From CAXKXX01 sp964059975 (GTDB taxonomy: Bacteria; Pseudomonadota; Gammaproteobacteria; Enterobacterales; Enterobacteriaceae), in NCBI GenBank assembly GCA_964059975.1, contig CAXKXX010000002.1, positions 1 through 64,000 of the forward strand: a stretch of DNA of 64,000 nt, in the 5' to 3' direction. Below the pieces are notes generated by a model. That model searched no databases. It was given only the letters and a program-made list of their open reading frames with translations, and was not told the origin of the DNA. Of the stretch, positions 45,401 to 56,259 are shown one piece after another. The position numbers and the translations under genes are program-made. Position 1 is the stretch's first letter, and every line of letters begins with the position of its first letter.

Positions 45401-46324
45401 CTAATTGCTGTCATTGGAGGGATTGTTTTGGGGTCTCATTTGCATCATGCGTTTCTTAGCTACCTGGTGTACTTCGCTCGGTAGCCGGGGCATATCGCCG
45501 TTACGGTCTGCCCCCCATAGCAGCAGTAGGTAGCGAAGACGTTGTAAACTAGCAGACGGCTGAGCTTTTATCACAGTATCGGCGTGCTGACTATCGATCT
45601 TCACAGACGAAATCACAGCAACCGGATACCCTTCCGGGAAACGTCCTCCTAAACCGGAAGTGACTAGAATATCACCAACTCGTATATCAGTGTTATTCGG
45701 TAAATGTTCTAAATGTAAATCTTCGTTACACCCGCCACCTGTGGCTATTACTCGAACATCATTGCGTAGTACTTGACTTGGAATAGCATGTGCTATGTCG
45801 CAAATCAGTAGTACCCGACTTGTTATTTTAGCCACAGCCTCTACTTGACCGACTACTCCCTTATCGCTGATTACTGGCTGTCCTTCATAGACACCATTAT
45901 TTGATCCCTTATCAATAACCACCTGATAGCTGTATGGATTAGCACTTATTGAGATCACTTGGGTAATCATCATACGCTCTTCTTGACGCAATGGTGATCC
46001 TAATAATTCACGCAAACGGAAGTTCTCTTGCTTGAATTGTTCAAGAAGAAGAAGATCACTATTTTTTAAAAATAGTTCTTGGCGCAACGCATGATTTTCT
46101 AGTTTTAACTTTTGACGGCTAGCTAACGTCTCTGAAAGATTATCTAAAAATTTTAACGGCTTATTAACGAGAAAATAAAAAGGGCTGATCGCGGTTTCCA
46201 TGTAATTGCGTATCTTAACGAGCGCATCAATTCGTTTGTCGGAAAGAATCAAACTAGTAGCAACGATTATCGCCAGGAAAAGCCGTAATTGTAGCGAAGT
46301 CCCTCTGCTGAAAATTGGCTTCAT
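45401..46324 (-). CDS. mreC: Rod shape-determining protein MreC
   Basis: MreC links the MreB cytoskeleton to periplasmic cell-wall enzymes. It has one N-terminal membrane segment (about 12-30), a coiled-coil (about 65-110) and a periplasmic beta-rich domain with VISDKGVVGQV, DILVTSGLGGRFPEGYPVA and LLWGADRNG. The product ends after 307 residues, while E. coli MreC has 367: the proline-rich C-terminal tail beyond PQNNPSN is missing. That tail is poorly conserved, so the protein is probably functional. It lies 98 bp downstream of mreB. Confidence 0.96.
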   Translation of the reverse strand: MKPIFSRGTSLQLRLFLAIIVATSLILSDKRIDALVKIRNYMETAISPFYFLVNKPLKFLDNLSETLASRQKLKLENHALRQELFLKNSDLLLLEQFKQENFRLRELLGSPLRQEERMMITQVISISANPYSYQVVIDKGSNNGVYEGQPVISDKGVVGQVEAVAKITSRVLLICDIAHAIPSQVLRNDVRVIATGGGCNEDLHLEHLPNNTDIRVGDILVTSGLGGRFPEGYPVAVISSVKIDSQHADTVIKAQPSASLQRLRYLLLLWGADRNGDMPRLPSEVHQVAKKRMMQMRPQNNPSNDSN

Positions 46325-46422
46325 AAAATTTATACGAGTTCCTCGACAACAGAGGTAGAAGGCGGAGCTAAGGCTTGTAGTCTGAAACTATCTGATGCGA
46401 TCCCTAGTCATAAAAATTGAGA

Positions 46423-47466
46423 CTAATCTTCGCTAAATAAGTCGCCGCCATGTATGTCGATCATTTCCAATGCTTTGCCTCCACCTCGTGCAACGCACGT
46501 TAATGGATCTTCTGCTATAACAACTGGGATCCCGGTTTCTTCTATTAGGAGGCGATCGAGATTGCGTAGTAATGCGCCTCCTCCAGTTAATACCATACCG
46601 CGTTCAGAAATATCAGAAGCTAGCTCCGGTGGGCATTGCTCTAATGCCACCATGACGGCGCTGATAATTCCAGTTAAGGATTTTTGTAACGGCTCAAGGA
46701 TTGCATTAGAATTTAAGATGAAACCGCGTGGAACGCCTTCTGCTAAATTACGTCCTCGTACCTCGATTTCTCGAACTTCCTCACCATGGTAGGCTGATCC
46801 GATTTCATGCTTAATACGTTCTGCGGTGGCTTCACCTATCAGTGAGCGATAATTACGGCGTACATAATTAATGATAGCTTCATCAAAACGATCGCCTCCA
46901 ATACGCACTGAAGAGGAGTAGACTACTCCGTTCAGTGCAATAACCGCTACTTCAGTAGTACCGCCCCCAATGTCGACAACCATGGAGCCGGTAGCTTCTG
47001 ATACCGGCAGACCTGCGCCTATCGCCGCCGCCATCGGCTCTTCAATTAAAAATACTTCTCGAGCGCCTGCACCTTGGGCAGATTCACGTATAGCCCGCCG
47101 TTCAACTTGAGTTGCACCTACTGGCACACAAACTAACACGCGGGGGCTTGGTCTCAAAAAGCTGTTGCTATGAACTTGCTTTATAAAGTGTTGCAGCATT
47201 TTTTCAGTTATAAAGAAATCGGCGATCACGCCATCCTTCATCGGGCGGATTGCCGCTATATTTCCGGGAGTACGTCCTAACATTTGTTTGGCTTCATGGC
47301 CTACGGCTGCAACGCTTTTTGGCGAACCAGAACGATCTTGACGTATAGCAACCACCGAAGGCTCATTTAATACGATGCCTTGGCCTTTAACATAAATTAG
47401 AGTGTTAGCGGTGCCTAAATCGATGGACAAATCGTTAGAAAACATGCCACGAAATTTCTTAAACAT
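46423..47466 (-). CDS. mreB: Rod shape-determining actin-like protein MreB
   Basis: MreB polymerises under the membrane and guides lateral cell-wall synthesis. The product has 347 residues as in E. coli. The actin-fold ATP motifs are intact: DLGTANTLIY (phosphate 1), VVDIGGGTTEVAVI (phosphate 2) and LTGGGALLRNLD (adenosine). The membrane-binding N-terminus MFKKFRGMFSNDLSI is present. Retention of mreBCD indicates that this bacterium still builds a rod-type wall. Confidence 0.98.
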   Translation of the reverse strand: MFKKFRGMFSNDLSIDLGTANTLIYVKGQGIVLNEPSVVAIRQDRSGSPKSVAAVGHEAKQMLGRTPGNIAAIRPMKDGVIADFFITEKMLQHFIKQVHSNSFLRPSPRVLVCVPVGATQVERRAIRESAQGAGAREVFLIEEPMAAAIGAGLPVSEATGSMVVDIGGGTTEVAVIALNGVVYSSSVRIGGDRFDEAIINYVRRNYRSLIGEATAERIKHEIGSAYHGEEVREIEVRGRNLAEGVPRGFILNSNAILEPLQKSLTGIISAVMVALEQCPPELASDISERGMVLTGGGALLRNLDRLLIEETGIPVVIAEDPLTCVARGGGKALEMIDIHGGDLFSED

Positions 47467-48511
47467 AATTATTCTTAAACATAGTCAATTCATAATCCTG
47501 TATGTTAATACTAAAAAGAGATAAAACTTTCTCACTCTACCAATGACACGAAATAGCGACAAGGTAAAAGATATTTTATCTTACTAAAAATGCTCTGTAT
47601 TGACACAGATCGAACATGGGTAAGTGTAATAAAGCCTGGCTAATTTAAAGAAATATTTCTTTAATTTGCTATAAGTTTAATCTAATTTTACATGGCGTAT
47701 ATTTCCTCTTATACTAGAATGTATCCGAACCAAAAGCCTTTTTAGTCACCTTGCTCGGTAATCGAGAACACGTAGGCCCTATTTTTATAATTTGTTTTGA
47801 TAGCTTCAAATTAGGTAGAATATTGTGCTATTTGCTAAAACTTGAATTATTTAGAGTATACAATTTAGCATACTTCTTAAAATTTTCTAATAGAGAACAT
47901 TGACTCTACTTTCGACCAGAAAGTATTGAAAATAGTTAGTTATAATTAAATATTATTCCCATAAGCTATTGGAGAATAAAATATTTCAGATAAAACTAAT
48001 GTTTACTCTACTTCAATTTTTTATTAGTATTTAAAGTAAATACAATTGTTTAGATAAATTCCTTACCCTCAACTTTCATCGATTCTAGAAATATTAAAAG
48101 TAGACTTATCGTTATAGATTTAGATGACTGACTACCTTTATTTATAAAAAGATCAGTCAATAGTTCGTTATTTTTAATCCAGTAATATCAGAACAAATAG
48201 TTCGAAAAGTGATATATAGGTGGTGAATACTATTTTGATTCTAAAACTGGGTGAAAGAATAGCTTTAATAATTTTGATTAGACCGAGGAAATAGTGCAAT
48301 AACAGCTGTTCCTATCATACTCGGTATAGCAGAAAAAGATTACTTGGTAGTATGTCTAGACTGCAAGACTCATAGAGATATAGCGAGACTAGCGGTGAAT
48401 AACTTTACAAGTTCTATTTAAAATTTACTTGAAATGCTAAATTTAGGAGGTTAAAAGCTTTTGATTAGAGTATCTGATGGTTAAGAAAAGACTCTTTGTA
48501 TGACTACTACT

Positions 48512-48547
48512 CATTTTGCTCATCCTCTAAAGAGGATGAGCAAAATG
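48512..48547. repeat. Perfect 17-bp inverted repeat, 2-nt loop
   Basis: CATTTTGCTCATCCTCT (48512-48528) and its exact reverse complement (48531-48547) are separated by AA. No gene lies within 1 kb. Confidence 0.95.
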
Positions 48548-50325
48548 TCCACCGCCCCAATTCTCGTGTTTAACAAAACTTAATAAGGCATCCAAAAAAA
48601 TTTTAAATTTTTTTAATTGAATTAATTGAATTTTACTTCATAGAAAAATCATACAGAAAGTATCGATATTCTCAAATAAGAGGTTTATATCTTAACTTCT
48701 GAAGCCTTTCATTTATTATGAAAGATAAGCGTCTTTTTACGAAGAAGAAATAGGAATTATGTCGTATTGGCGCACGCGCTCGGGAATTTCTCTTAAGAAA
48801 AAAGGCGTTCATACCTTAGTAGTTGCTTTGGAACCCTAATCAATCTGCTAAATAGCATGGAATTGTATAAACGTATGAGACTACAGATTTATACTATTTA
48901 TTTTAGTTTTTAATGTTTTTATAGAAAACATTCGACATAATACGTGACAAACGGAGGTGTCGGATTAGATTTAAATTTTTATTTTCTGTTCATATCATAC
49001 TGTCTGCAAACGCAAAACCTATTTTTTAATATCGTATTCAATACTATGTAACTTATGACGAGATTACTCTCTAATGATACAGCTATAGTAACTAAATGGT
49101 AGAGCCATAGTAACTATTCATCAGTCAGAATTATTAGCTTAAAAATTGTACTAGATTTTTACTATTATGAAATATTTTTTATTATAACTAGTATTATATA
49201 CTAATTGTATTATTATTCAATTATTTATATGATCTTGCAATCATAAATGCAAATGAGTTTTAATTTTTAATTAAAAATTTAGTAAATTAAATAAAATTTT
49301 AATTAAAAAAACAAAAATTTTACTTATATTACATTATTTTGTGTTATAATAAAAATTATAAAAATTTTATTATAAGCAACGTTAGTTTCGCACGTCTAAG
49401 TATGATTGCCAATATTATTAAGTACTCGCTAATTTTCAGTAATCATTTCTTTCAAAAAGAAAAAATGAAATCTGTAAATCTGAGAAAATTTAATAAAAAT
49501 TTGCTAATTTTTAGAGCAATGTTCACTATTTTTTGAGAAAAAATACTCATATATTTTCTTAAACAGAATTACGTACCATCTATGAGCGATAGATGATTCA
49601 ATGATAAACTGATTATTTGATAATACGCTTATCTTTTATATGCATTTACCCATAAAGTGTTATAAATGATTATAAGAGTAGAGTCTACTATTATCTATCG
49701 ATGATAATATATGTATTTCATAAGATCAGTAATTTTTTAGAGAAATCCCAATACTCTTTGGCGCAATGCTCAGAAATTCATTACTAGTATAGATCTACAA
49801 TCAAACAGAGCAGAAAATATTTGAAATTATGTGAGCAATATATCTATTTTATTTTTCTTTAAACGCGCTAACCAATTCGATCTACTCTTATTTTATCAAT
49901 ATACGACATACTTCAATCTTATTAAAAATTGCTCGATTACTTAATATATTTTTAGAATGACCCTACAAAATATGGGATAATTCGGACCAGGATCGGACGA
50001 TAAAGTTAGATTCTGATTTAATAGCAGGTCTGATGGTCACATGATCTATCTGGTGATAGTTAACTCTGAGGTTCTATAAAGATAACTATTAATGATGTAT
50101 GCGAGATAGAAGCAAGTAGCCAAAGCACTTAGAACAACATAGTATTCTCTACGGATAGATGGAGCTCATAATAGTCACTTGATAACTTTTAACACATTGA
50201 TCTTAATAGGGAACTACAACTATAAACTAGATTATCAGTATCTTTAAAGTACTCTCACGAGAGTGCAATATTAAAAATCTAAAGGTGGCGGATCGATTAT
50301 CTTAAATAATTTTTGAGTTAAATTC

Positions 50326-50351
50326 GGTAGTAATCTTACAAGATTACTACC
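50326..50351. repeat. Perfect 11-bp hairpin, TACA loop
   Basis: GGTAGTAATCT (50326-50336) pairs exactly with 50341-50351; the inner T-A pair can extend it to 12 bp. It lies about 320 bp upstream of cycA. A smaller stem ACTCTC/GAGAGT is at 50251-50264. Confidence 0.88.
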
Positions 50352-50668
50352 CTTACGGTATATACGCGGATCACGTTTTCATATAAAATTGATAAAGAGA
50401 TATTTTTGTATAAAAATTTATATAACTTTTATTAATGTATTAGTTTATAGGAAATTGCTATTTCTCAAGAGTTCTATATCTATCTTAATAATATCGGTTA
50501 AAATAATAATCAATCTTAATCTGGCAGATATATATTATCAACTATATTATAGAAGCGTCATTACTACGTTAGTTTACTAAATTAAATTTATCTAATAAAC
50601 GTATAACAAATAGGTATTTTTTAACTTACACATCCCACTGATACAGATAAAAGCACAATAATTACAAA

Positions 50669-52093
50669 ATGATAGAGAACTCTGAAATAACTACTAACAT
50701 TACGACCGTCTCAAAAGAACATTTAAGACGAAATTTAACCAATCGGCATATTCAGTTGATTTCTATTGGTGGCGCGATTGGTACTGGTTTGTTTATGGGT
50801 TCTGGAAAAACTATTAGTCTTGCTGGTCCCTCCATTATTATTGTGTACATGGTTATTGGATTTATGTTGTTTTTTGTAATGCGCGCCATGGGCGAACTAT
50901 TACTTTCTAATTTAGAATACAAATCATTCAGTGATTTTGCTGCAGATCTGATTGGTCCATGGGCTGGGTTTTTTACTGGATGGACTTACTGGTTTTGTTG
51001 GGTAGTTACTGGTATTGCCGATGTGGTAGCGATAACTGCTTATACTCAGTTCTGGTTCCCCGAATTATCGCAGTGGATGGTCTCAATACTCTGTGTGCTT
51101 CTGTTGCTTATCTTAAACCTAGTAACAGTGAAAATGTTCGGAGAAACGGAATTTTGGTTCTCGATGATAAAAATCATCGCAATTATCAGCTTAATTATCA
51201 CGGGACTAGTGATGATTTTTATAGAGTTTAAGTCTCCATCCGGTACTATTGCCTCATTTTCACACCTATGGGAAAATGGCGGATTTTTTCCGAAAGGAAT
51301 CGCTGGTTTCTTTGCCGGTTTTCAAATCGCAATATTTGCCTTCGTGGGTATTGAACTAGTCGGTACTGCTGCGGCTGAAACCAAAAACCCAGAAAGGACG
51401 CTTCCTCGTGCTATCAACGCTATTCCGCTACGAATTATCATATTCTATGTTCTGGCACTAATATTGATCATGTCAGTCACGCCTTGGAAAGCGGTTATCA
51501 CAGATAAAAGTCCATTCGTTGAGCTATTCGTACTAATTGACCTTCCGGCTGCGGCTAGTATTATCAATTTCGTTGTATTGACCTCAGCTGCCTCTTCTGC
51601 AAATAGCGGGGTGTTTTCTACTAGTCGAATACTCTTTGGACTAGCACAAGAAGGTTCTGCACCAAAGTCATTCGCTCGCCTTGACGGGCGATCGGTACCC
51701 GCTAACGGTTTGCGTTTCTCATGTTTTTGCTTATTATGCGGATCAGCACTAATTGTCTTGATTCCAAACGTGATGATGGTGTTTACTTTAGTCACTACAG
51801 TTTCTGCAATCTTGTTCATGTTTATCTGGAGCATTATTCTCTGCTCGTATCTAGTTTATCGCAAACAGTATCCGCTGCTACACCAGAAATCAATTTATAA
51901 GATGCCGGCAGGAAAATTAATGTGCTGGACTTGTATGGCATTTTTTGCCTTCGTTCTCGTACTGTTAGCTCTTCAGGAAGATACAAGAAAGGCTCTCATG
52001 ACCACACCACTATGGTTTATTTTAATCGGGCTCTCTTACAAATTACTACTCAAGAAAAAAAGGGCCTTAACTATCCTACGTTCTATAACGTAG
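50669..52093 (+). CDS. cycA: D-serine/D-alanine/glycine permease CycA
   Basis: CycA is a proton-coupled APC-family symporter for glycine, D-alanine and D-serine in the inner membrane, with 12 membrane segments. The 474-residue product (470 in E. coli) is near-identical to CycA over long blocks: LRRNLTNRHIQLI, GGAIGTGLFMGSGKTISLAG, MRAMGELLLSNLEYKSFSDF, GWTYWFCWVVTG, FVVLTSAASSANSGVFSTSR and MPAGKLMCWTCMAFF. It resembles the lysine permease LysP much less. The N-terminal linker is slightly longer than in E. coli. A 10-bp stem spans its stop codon. It would let the cell import glycine or D-amino acids from the host or from medium. Confidence 0.95.
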   Translation: MIENSEITTNITTVSKEHLRRNLTNRHIQLISIGGAIGTGLFMGSGKTISLAGPSIIIVYMVIGFMLFFVMRAMGELLLSNLEYKSFSDFAADLIGPWAGFFTGWTYWFCWVVTGIADVVAITAYTQFWFPELSQWMVSILCVLLLLILNLVTVKMFGETEFWFSMIKIIAIISLIITGLVMIFIEFKSPSGTIASFSHLWENGGFFPKGIAGFFAGFQIAIFAFVGIELVGTAAAETKNPERTLPRAINAIPLRIIIFYVLALILIMSVTPWKAVITDKSPFVELFVLIDLPAAASIINFVVLTSAASSANSGVFSTSRILFGLAQEGSAPKSFARLDGRSVPANGLRFSCFCLLCGSALIVLIPNVMMVFTLVTTVSAILFMFIWSIILCSYLVYRKQYPLLHQKSIYKMPAGKLMCWTCMAFFAFVLVLLALQEDTRKALMTTPLWFILIGLSYKLLLKKKRALTILRSIT

Positions 52094-52096
52094 GAT
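52073..52096 (+). terminator. Hairpin spanning the cycA stop codon
   Basis: ATCCTACGTT (52073-52082) pairs perfectly with 52087-52096 around CTAT; the TAG stop (52091-52093) is in the right arm. It is followed by TATTTC, a poor T tract, so it is a possible 3'-end structure rather than a clear intrinsic terminator. Confidence 0.5.
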
Positions 52097-53369
52097 TATT
52101 TCAGAAATACTATTTTATTTAGTTACTCCTTACTTTTTTTTTAAAACAGTATCATGATGTTATCACATCAATTTTTTGGTCAATACTTCTGTATATAGAC
52201 TACATTAGAAAAAAGACCGATTAAAGATTAATATTAATTAATAAACCAATCAAAAGATGAAAATTGATTTTTATAATTAACTTAATATCTTATTTTAATT
52301 ATTTTATTAGGTATTCTAGGTATATTAAAATATTGATTTTTATTATTTATAAGACGATATGATATAAATAATAGAATAGTTAATAATATAAGTATAAGAA
52401 AGATATTCAGAGTAAGAGGCGTGAATATGTCGTCTACATTTAAGGTTAATTTAAAGACGTAAATAATAGATATTCTAGTTGCGCTTTATGAATGAATCAT
52501 CTACGCACGATAAAATTATTTTTGGAATTAAAATAAGCTCCTTAGTAGGATTGGCAGATAAGAGAGCATTTTTCTTACTTAGAAATCTAGGTAATACGAC
52601 CTCCGGAAACTCCGTAGAGCTAAGTAGATTCAATATTACTTTTTCCTTCGACTGAATCGCATAATTAATTATGAAAAGACGATCACTTTTATTTAAAATC
52701 AGATTATCTTCTTATAATTTTTTAATTTATTAACTCAGATCAATCGGACGCGCATGAGGGCACGCACATAAACGATAAGACGTCCATACAAGACCGCCAT
52801 CGAATCCTTTTTGAATGAAGATTCTCGACAAAAGTGTTAAAACATTTGATAAATCTTACAATTAGGATTGTATAAAAAAGAATTAAAATAGAAAAGTTAA
52901 AGTTTTCACACAGAAAATACTATATTTATTCATTATCAAGTTTTATTAGAAGTTGCTTTATAATATTCAGAAAAAAGCAAAACGAATCGACCGGCTATTT
53001 ATTATACACGCAACTAACGGAAATCTTTTATGAGTCTCTACACCTTCATTCAAAAATTAAACGTAACATCGCATTTTTCGCGCAGAATCTTCAGAATACG
53101 TTCTTTTTAAGAAATATTAGGATAACAGGAAGTGATGATAGAATATATTTTATGATTTAGTGAAATAGAATACTGATCAGAAATTCTAGGGCGCATTTAT
53201 ACCTTTCATATAGCAAATAATAATAAAACTGATTCGTTTCTTGTACCTCTCCTCTTGAGACACTGCAAATCATGTTGGATCGCTCATGGAGCGATGGGGC
53301 AATGCTGTTATATTTTTCTATATGTGATATCCTTCTAGGATTAGATAAATATTAACTTATAAAAATAGT
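52094..53369. other. Gene-free stretch after cycA
   Basis: Nothing is recognised apart from a small stem at 53279-53295 (ATCGCTC, ATG, GAGCGAT). The right end passes into the argO fossil. Confidence 0.5.
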
Positions 53370-53436
53370 TTAAGATTCTAGGTCTTCAAGCGGCAGACAC
53401 TCTAATACTCATTCTTGTATCTAAGGTTAATGGCAT
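53370..53436 (-). pseudogene. argO: Possible fossil of the argO 5' end
   Basis: On the minus strand an ATG at 53436 is followed after 40 nt by CTGCCGCTTG (53387-53396), then ACCT-AGAAT, which matches the codons for L-P-L-G-P-Q-N in the arginine exporter ArgO; E. coli has 48 nt between start and this motif. E. coli has argO immediately downstream of mscS on the same strand, as here. Only the first 25 codons are recognisable and the frame is broken. Confidence 0.45.
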
Positions 53437-53510
53437 AGTATTCCTCGTACAATAAAATATTATATCTATTGTGAAGAGGTGGTGAGAGTACAGTTGGTGA
53501 CCTCCTCCGC

Positions 53511-54371
53511 TTACATGATTTTTTTTTCTTCGATACAGCATAAGTTGACGTCAATTCGAGGAAATGGAATATTAATATTTTGACTATCTAGCGCACATTT
53601 AAAGTTTTCCATCAGATCAAAGTATACATTCCAGTACTCAGCATTAGTAGTCCATGATCGAGTGATAAAATTTAACGAGGACGGAGCCATTTCGTTCAAG
53701 CGTACGATCACTCCTTTTTCGTGAAGAATTCTAGAATCGTTGGCAATAACGTCACCCAATACTTTTTTCACTAGGCGAATATCTGTATTGTAGTCTACGC
53801 TCACTACGATGTCTACGCGGCGGTTTGGCTCACGTGAATAGTTAATAATATTACCGGCTATGACCTTTCCATTTGGGACCACAATAGTTTTGTTGTCTCC
53901 GGTACATAAGGTAGTAGAAAATATTTGTACCTGATTAACGGTGCCAGCCACACCACCTAGATCAACGTATTCGCCCACCCGCAACGGACGAAAGATTACT
54001 AGCAATACACCAGCAGCAAAGTTAGATAGTGAGCCTTGCAGGGCTAAACCAACAGCTAAACCAGCAGCGCCAAGCACGGCAATTACGGATGTAGTTTGTA
54101 CCCCCACGCGCCCCAGTACCGCTACTAAGGTAAAGGCCAAGACACCGTAACGGAATAGAGCCGCAAGAAAATCTGTAACAGTGGCATCGATGCCACGTAG
54201 CTTCATGACACGGTTTATTGTGTTACTAGCCGCTCGGGAAGCAATAAGCCCGATTACCAAAATAACAATAGCCACGATAATATTCACCACGTACTGGATT
54301 AGTAAATCTTGGTTGGTGATTAACCAATCTCCGGCACCGTGTAAACCATCTACTACATTTAAATCTTTCAT
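53511..54371 (-). CDS. mscS: Small-conductance mechanosensitive channel MscS
   Basis: MscS opens under membrane tension to release solutes during hypo-osmotic shock. The 286-residue product has the E. coli length. Three membrane segments are followed by the pore-lining helix TM3 with GAAGLAVGLALQGSLSNFAAG (about 98-118) and the cytoplasmic cage domain with GEYVDLGGVAGTV, VPNGKVIAGNIINYSREPNRR. The start is preceded by a perfect 16-bp tandem repeat (54381-54412), and no clear ribosome binding site is visible. The downstream argO gene is a fossil. Confidence 0.97.
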   Translation of the reverse strand: MKDLNVVDGLHGAGDWLITNQDLLIQYVVNIIVAIVILVIGLIASRAASNTINRVMKLRGIDATVTDFLAALFRYGVLAFTLVAVLGRVGVQTTSVIAVLGAAGLAVGLALQGSLSNFAAGVLLVIFRPLRVGEYVDLGGVAGTVNQVQIFSTTLCTGDNKTIVVPNGKVIAGNIINYSREPNRRVDIVVSVDYNTDIRLVKKVLGDVIANDSRILHEKGVIVRLNEMAPSSLNFITRSWTTNAEYWNVYFDLMENFKCALDSQNINIPFPRIDVNLCCIEEKKIM

Positions 54372-54380
54372 TCGTTTTTC

Positions 54381-54412
54381 TTATCTATATTACTATTTAT
54401 CTATATTACTAT
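54381..54412 (-). repeat. Perfect 16-bp tandem repeat before mscS
   Basis: TTATCTATATTACTAT occurs twice without a gap (54381-54396, 54397-54412), ending only 9 bp before the mscS start codon on the minus strand. Each copy contains a TAATAT segment resembling a -10 box on the minus strand, but so close to the start that it more likely alters the leader RNA. Confidence 0.9.
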
Positions 54413-55058
54413 AGTTAGGCATCCATAGAAATGCCTATTCCGATTTATTAAGATCAGATCCGACTGTAAACACAAACTTTAAATAAGCTGTAATGCGAGA
54501 CTAAATCGCCTTTTTTTATTAAAAAAAGTCCTGGCTCTCCCCATGAGATATTTTTTATTGTAATTGATTCTTATAAGTATTCGGACGTTATGTGTACAAA
54601 AGAGGATGCGTACAAAGTTTGAGGCTTTTCCTTGGTTTTCCCCGTAAAAATTAGTTTCCCGTCGAGTGAGCGTTATATCGTCGATATTTTGACTATACGC
54701 TATTAATTGTTTATTTACCGTGTTTTATATCCATCGAATCTACGTTTAGAGTGCGATATCAGCTACATTACCGTTACTTTTTCTAGAGATTCGACAATTA
54801 GACCCATCGGGAATCTGCATATTTTCCTTTATATCGTATTAATGCCAATAAACCGATCACCTTTGTCATTGACGCTGCAAATGCATAGAGCCAATCTCTC
54901 AGCCGCATTGCGCAGTCTCCTTCGCATTTCATCCTGTTTTCGATAGAGGGACTCTAAAACCATCAAGAAAAATTATTGATGGGGGAATTCCTATTAATCT
55001 GAAGTGGCCTAGCGAGGCCATCACACGATGCTTAGCACGCTTATGACTACCCTATAAG
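54413..55058. other. fbaA-mscS intergenic stretch
   Basis: No gene is seen. A hairpin of T7/A7 flanked by C/G lies at 54510-54528, and a small GC-rich hairpin TGGCCT/AGGCCA with an AGCG loop lies at 55005-55020, about 40 bp past fbaA; the latter is the best candidate for an fbaA terminator although no T tract follows. Confidence 0.45.
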
Positions 55059-56138
55059 CTAAAGAACATCTACCGCGTTTAAAGCCTTGAATGCTCGATC
55101 TAAACGGGTGACCATGCTAGTCTGCGCAGCGCGGAGCCATACGCGAGGATCATAATATTTTTTATTCGGCTGATTAGTATCTTTCGGATTGCCAAGTTGA
55201 CTTTGTAAGTAGGCTATATTTGTGTTGTAATACTTCCAAACACCATTCCAGCTCGCCCATTGTGTATCGGTATCAATATTCATCTTAATCACACCGTATC
55301 TGATAGATTCTGTAATTTCTTTGTCGGTAGAGCCGGAGCCGCCGTGGAATACAAAGTTTAGACTATTGAGCGGTAGGTGGTATTTCTTGGATACATAGTT
55401 CTGAGAATCACGCAGGATAGTGGGGGTTAGTTTAACATTTCCTGGCTTGTACACACCATGTACGTTGCCAAATAGAGCGGCGATAGTAAAGTGTGGACTG
55501 ATAACATGTAGTTTTTCATAAGCGTAAGCCACGTCTTCTGGATGAGTATACAAGTTAGAAGAGGGAATATGACTATTATCTACGCCATCTTCTTCGCCAC
55601 CTGTACAGCCTAACTCGATTTCTAGAGTGATGCCGATTTTTGACATTTTCATCAGATAGTAACTACAAATTCTAATATTTTCTTCTAAAGATTCTTCAGA
55701 TAAGTCAATCATATGCGAGGAAAATAGTGGCTTACCGGTTTGATCAAAATGCTTTTCTCCGGCTTTTAGTAGTCCATCTAACCATGGCAATAATTTTTTA
55801 TGACAATGGTCGGTATGTAAAATCACCGGAACACCGTAATGCTCGGCCATTAGGTGAACGTGGTGCGCCCCTGAAATTGATCCTAAAATCGCGGCCCCTT
55901 GTGGAATATCAGTCTTTATGCCTTTCCCAGCAATAAACATGGATCCACCGTGAGAAAACTGTACTATAACCGGTGCCCGTACTTTCGCTGCTGCTTCTAA
56001 TACCGCGTTGATGGAGTCAGTGCCCACACAATTAACTGCTGGTAGCGCGAATTTATTCGCTTTGGCTATTGCGAATATTCTCTGAACATCATCACCTGTG
56101 ATTACACCTGGTTTTACGAAATCAAAAATTTTAGACAT
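55059..56138 (-). CDS. fbaA: Class II fructose-bisphosphate aldolase
   Basis: FbaA splits fructose 1,6-bisphosphate in glycolysis and works in the reverse direction in gluconeogenesis. The product has 359 residues as in E. coli. Zinc and catalytic residues are visible in HTDHC (Asp109 and His110), ELGCTGGEEDGVDNS (Glu174 and Glu182), GNVHGVYKPG (His226) and VFHGGSGS (His264), and MNIDTDTQWA carries Asn286 and the phosphate site. It lies downstream of pgk on the same strand, as in E. coli. Confidence 0.98.
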   Translation of the reverse strand: MSKIFDFVKPGVITGDDVQRIFAIAKANKFALPAVNCVGTDSINAVLEAAAKVRAPVIVQFSHGGSMFIAGKGIKTDIPQGAAILGSISGAHHVHLMAEHYGVPVILHTDHCHKKLLPWLDGLLKAGEKHFDQTGKPLFSSHMIDLSEESLEENIRICSYYLMKMSKIGITLEIELGCTGGEEDGVDNSHIPSSNLYTHPEDVAYAYEKLHVISPHFTIAALFGNVHGVYKPGNVKLTPTILRDSQNYVSKKYHLPLNSLNFVFHGGSGSTDKEITESIRYGVIKMNIDTDTQWASWNGVWKYYNTNIAYLQSQLGNPKDTNQPNKKYYDPRVWLRAAQTSMVTRLDRAFKALNAVDVL

Positions 56139-56259
56139 GAGACTTTGCCCTGTTTGTGTCCAATGTAGACATAAAATAGAGGTAATATCGATGTTTTACA
56201 TTACTCTTCTGTTATTTCAGGTTATGAGCCCAGCGGGCATGACATCCGAGGGACTCCTC

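Larger units (their letters stand above)
47467..50668. other. Large gene-free region (upstream of mreB and cycA)
   Basis: This 3.2-kb region between the divergent mreB and cycA must contain both promoters. csrD lies upstream of mreB in E. coli and fklB upstream of cycA; I could align neither. A perfect 17-bp hairpin lies at 48512-48547 and an 11-bp one at 50326-50351. The 49140-49560 part is extremely AT-rich; a 65-codon frame at 49339-49536 is judged to be chance. Confidence 0.55.

Noticed and set aside
49339..49536. Open frame of 65 codons in the mreB-cycA gap
   Set aside because: Composition-driven frame in extremely AT-rich DNA, with no gene signals.
50355..50400. fklB fossil upstream of cycA
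   Set aside because: TACGGT and ACGCGG words resemble the FklB YGERG region, but nothing before or after them aligns.
50669..52093. Lysine permease LysP
   Set aside because: The protein is an APC permease, but its near-identity to CycA along the whole length, including LRRNLTNRHIQLI and TSAASSANSGVFS, makes CycA the right assignment.
54510..54528. Terminator made of T7/A7
   Set aside because: The stem is A-T only apart from the closing C-G, so it would be too weak to act as an intrinsic terminator.
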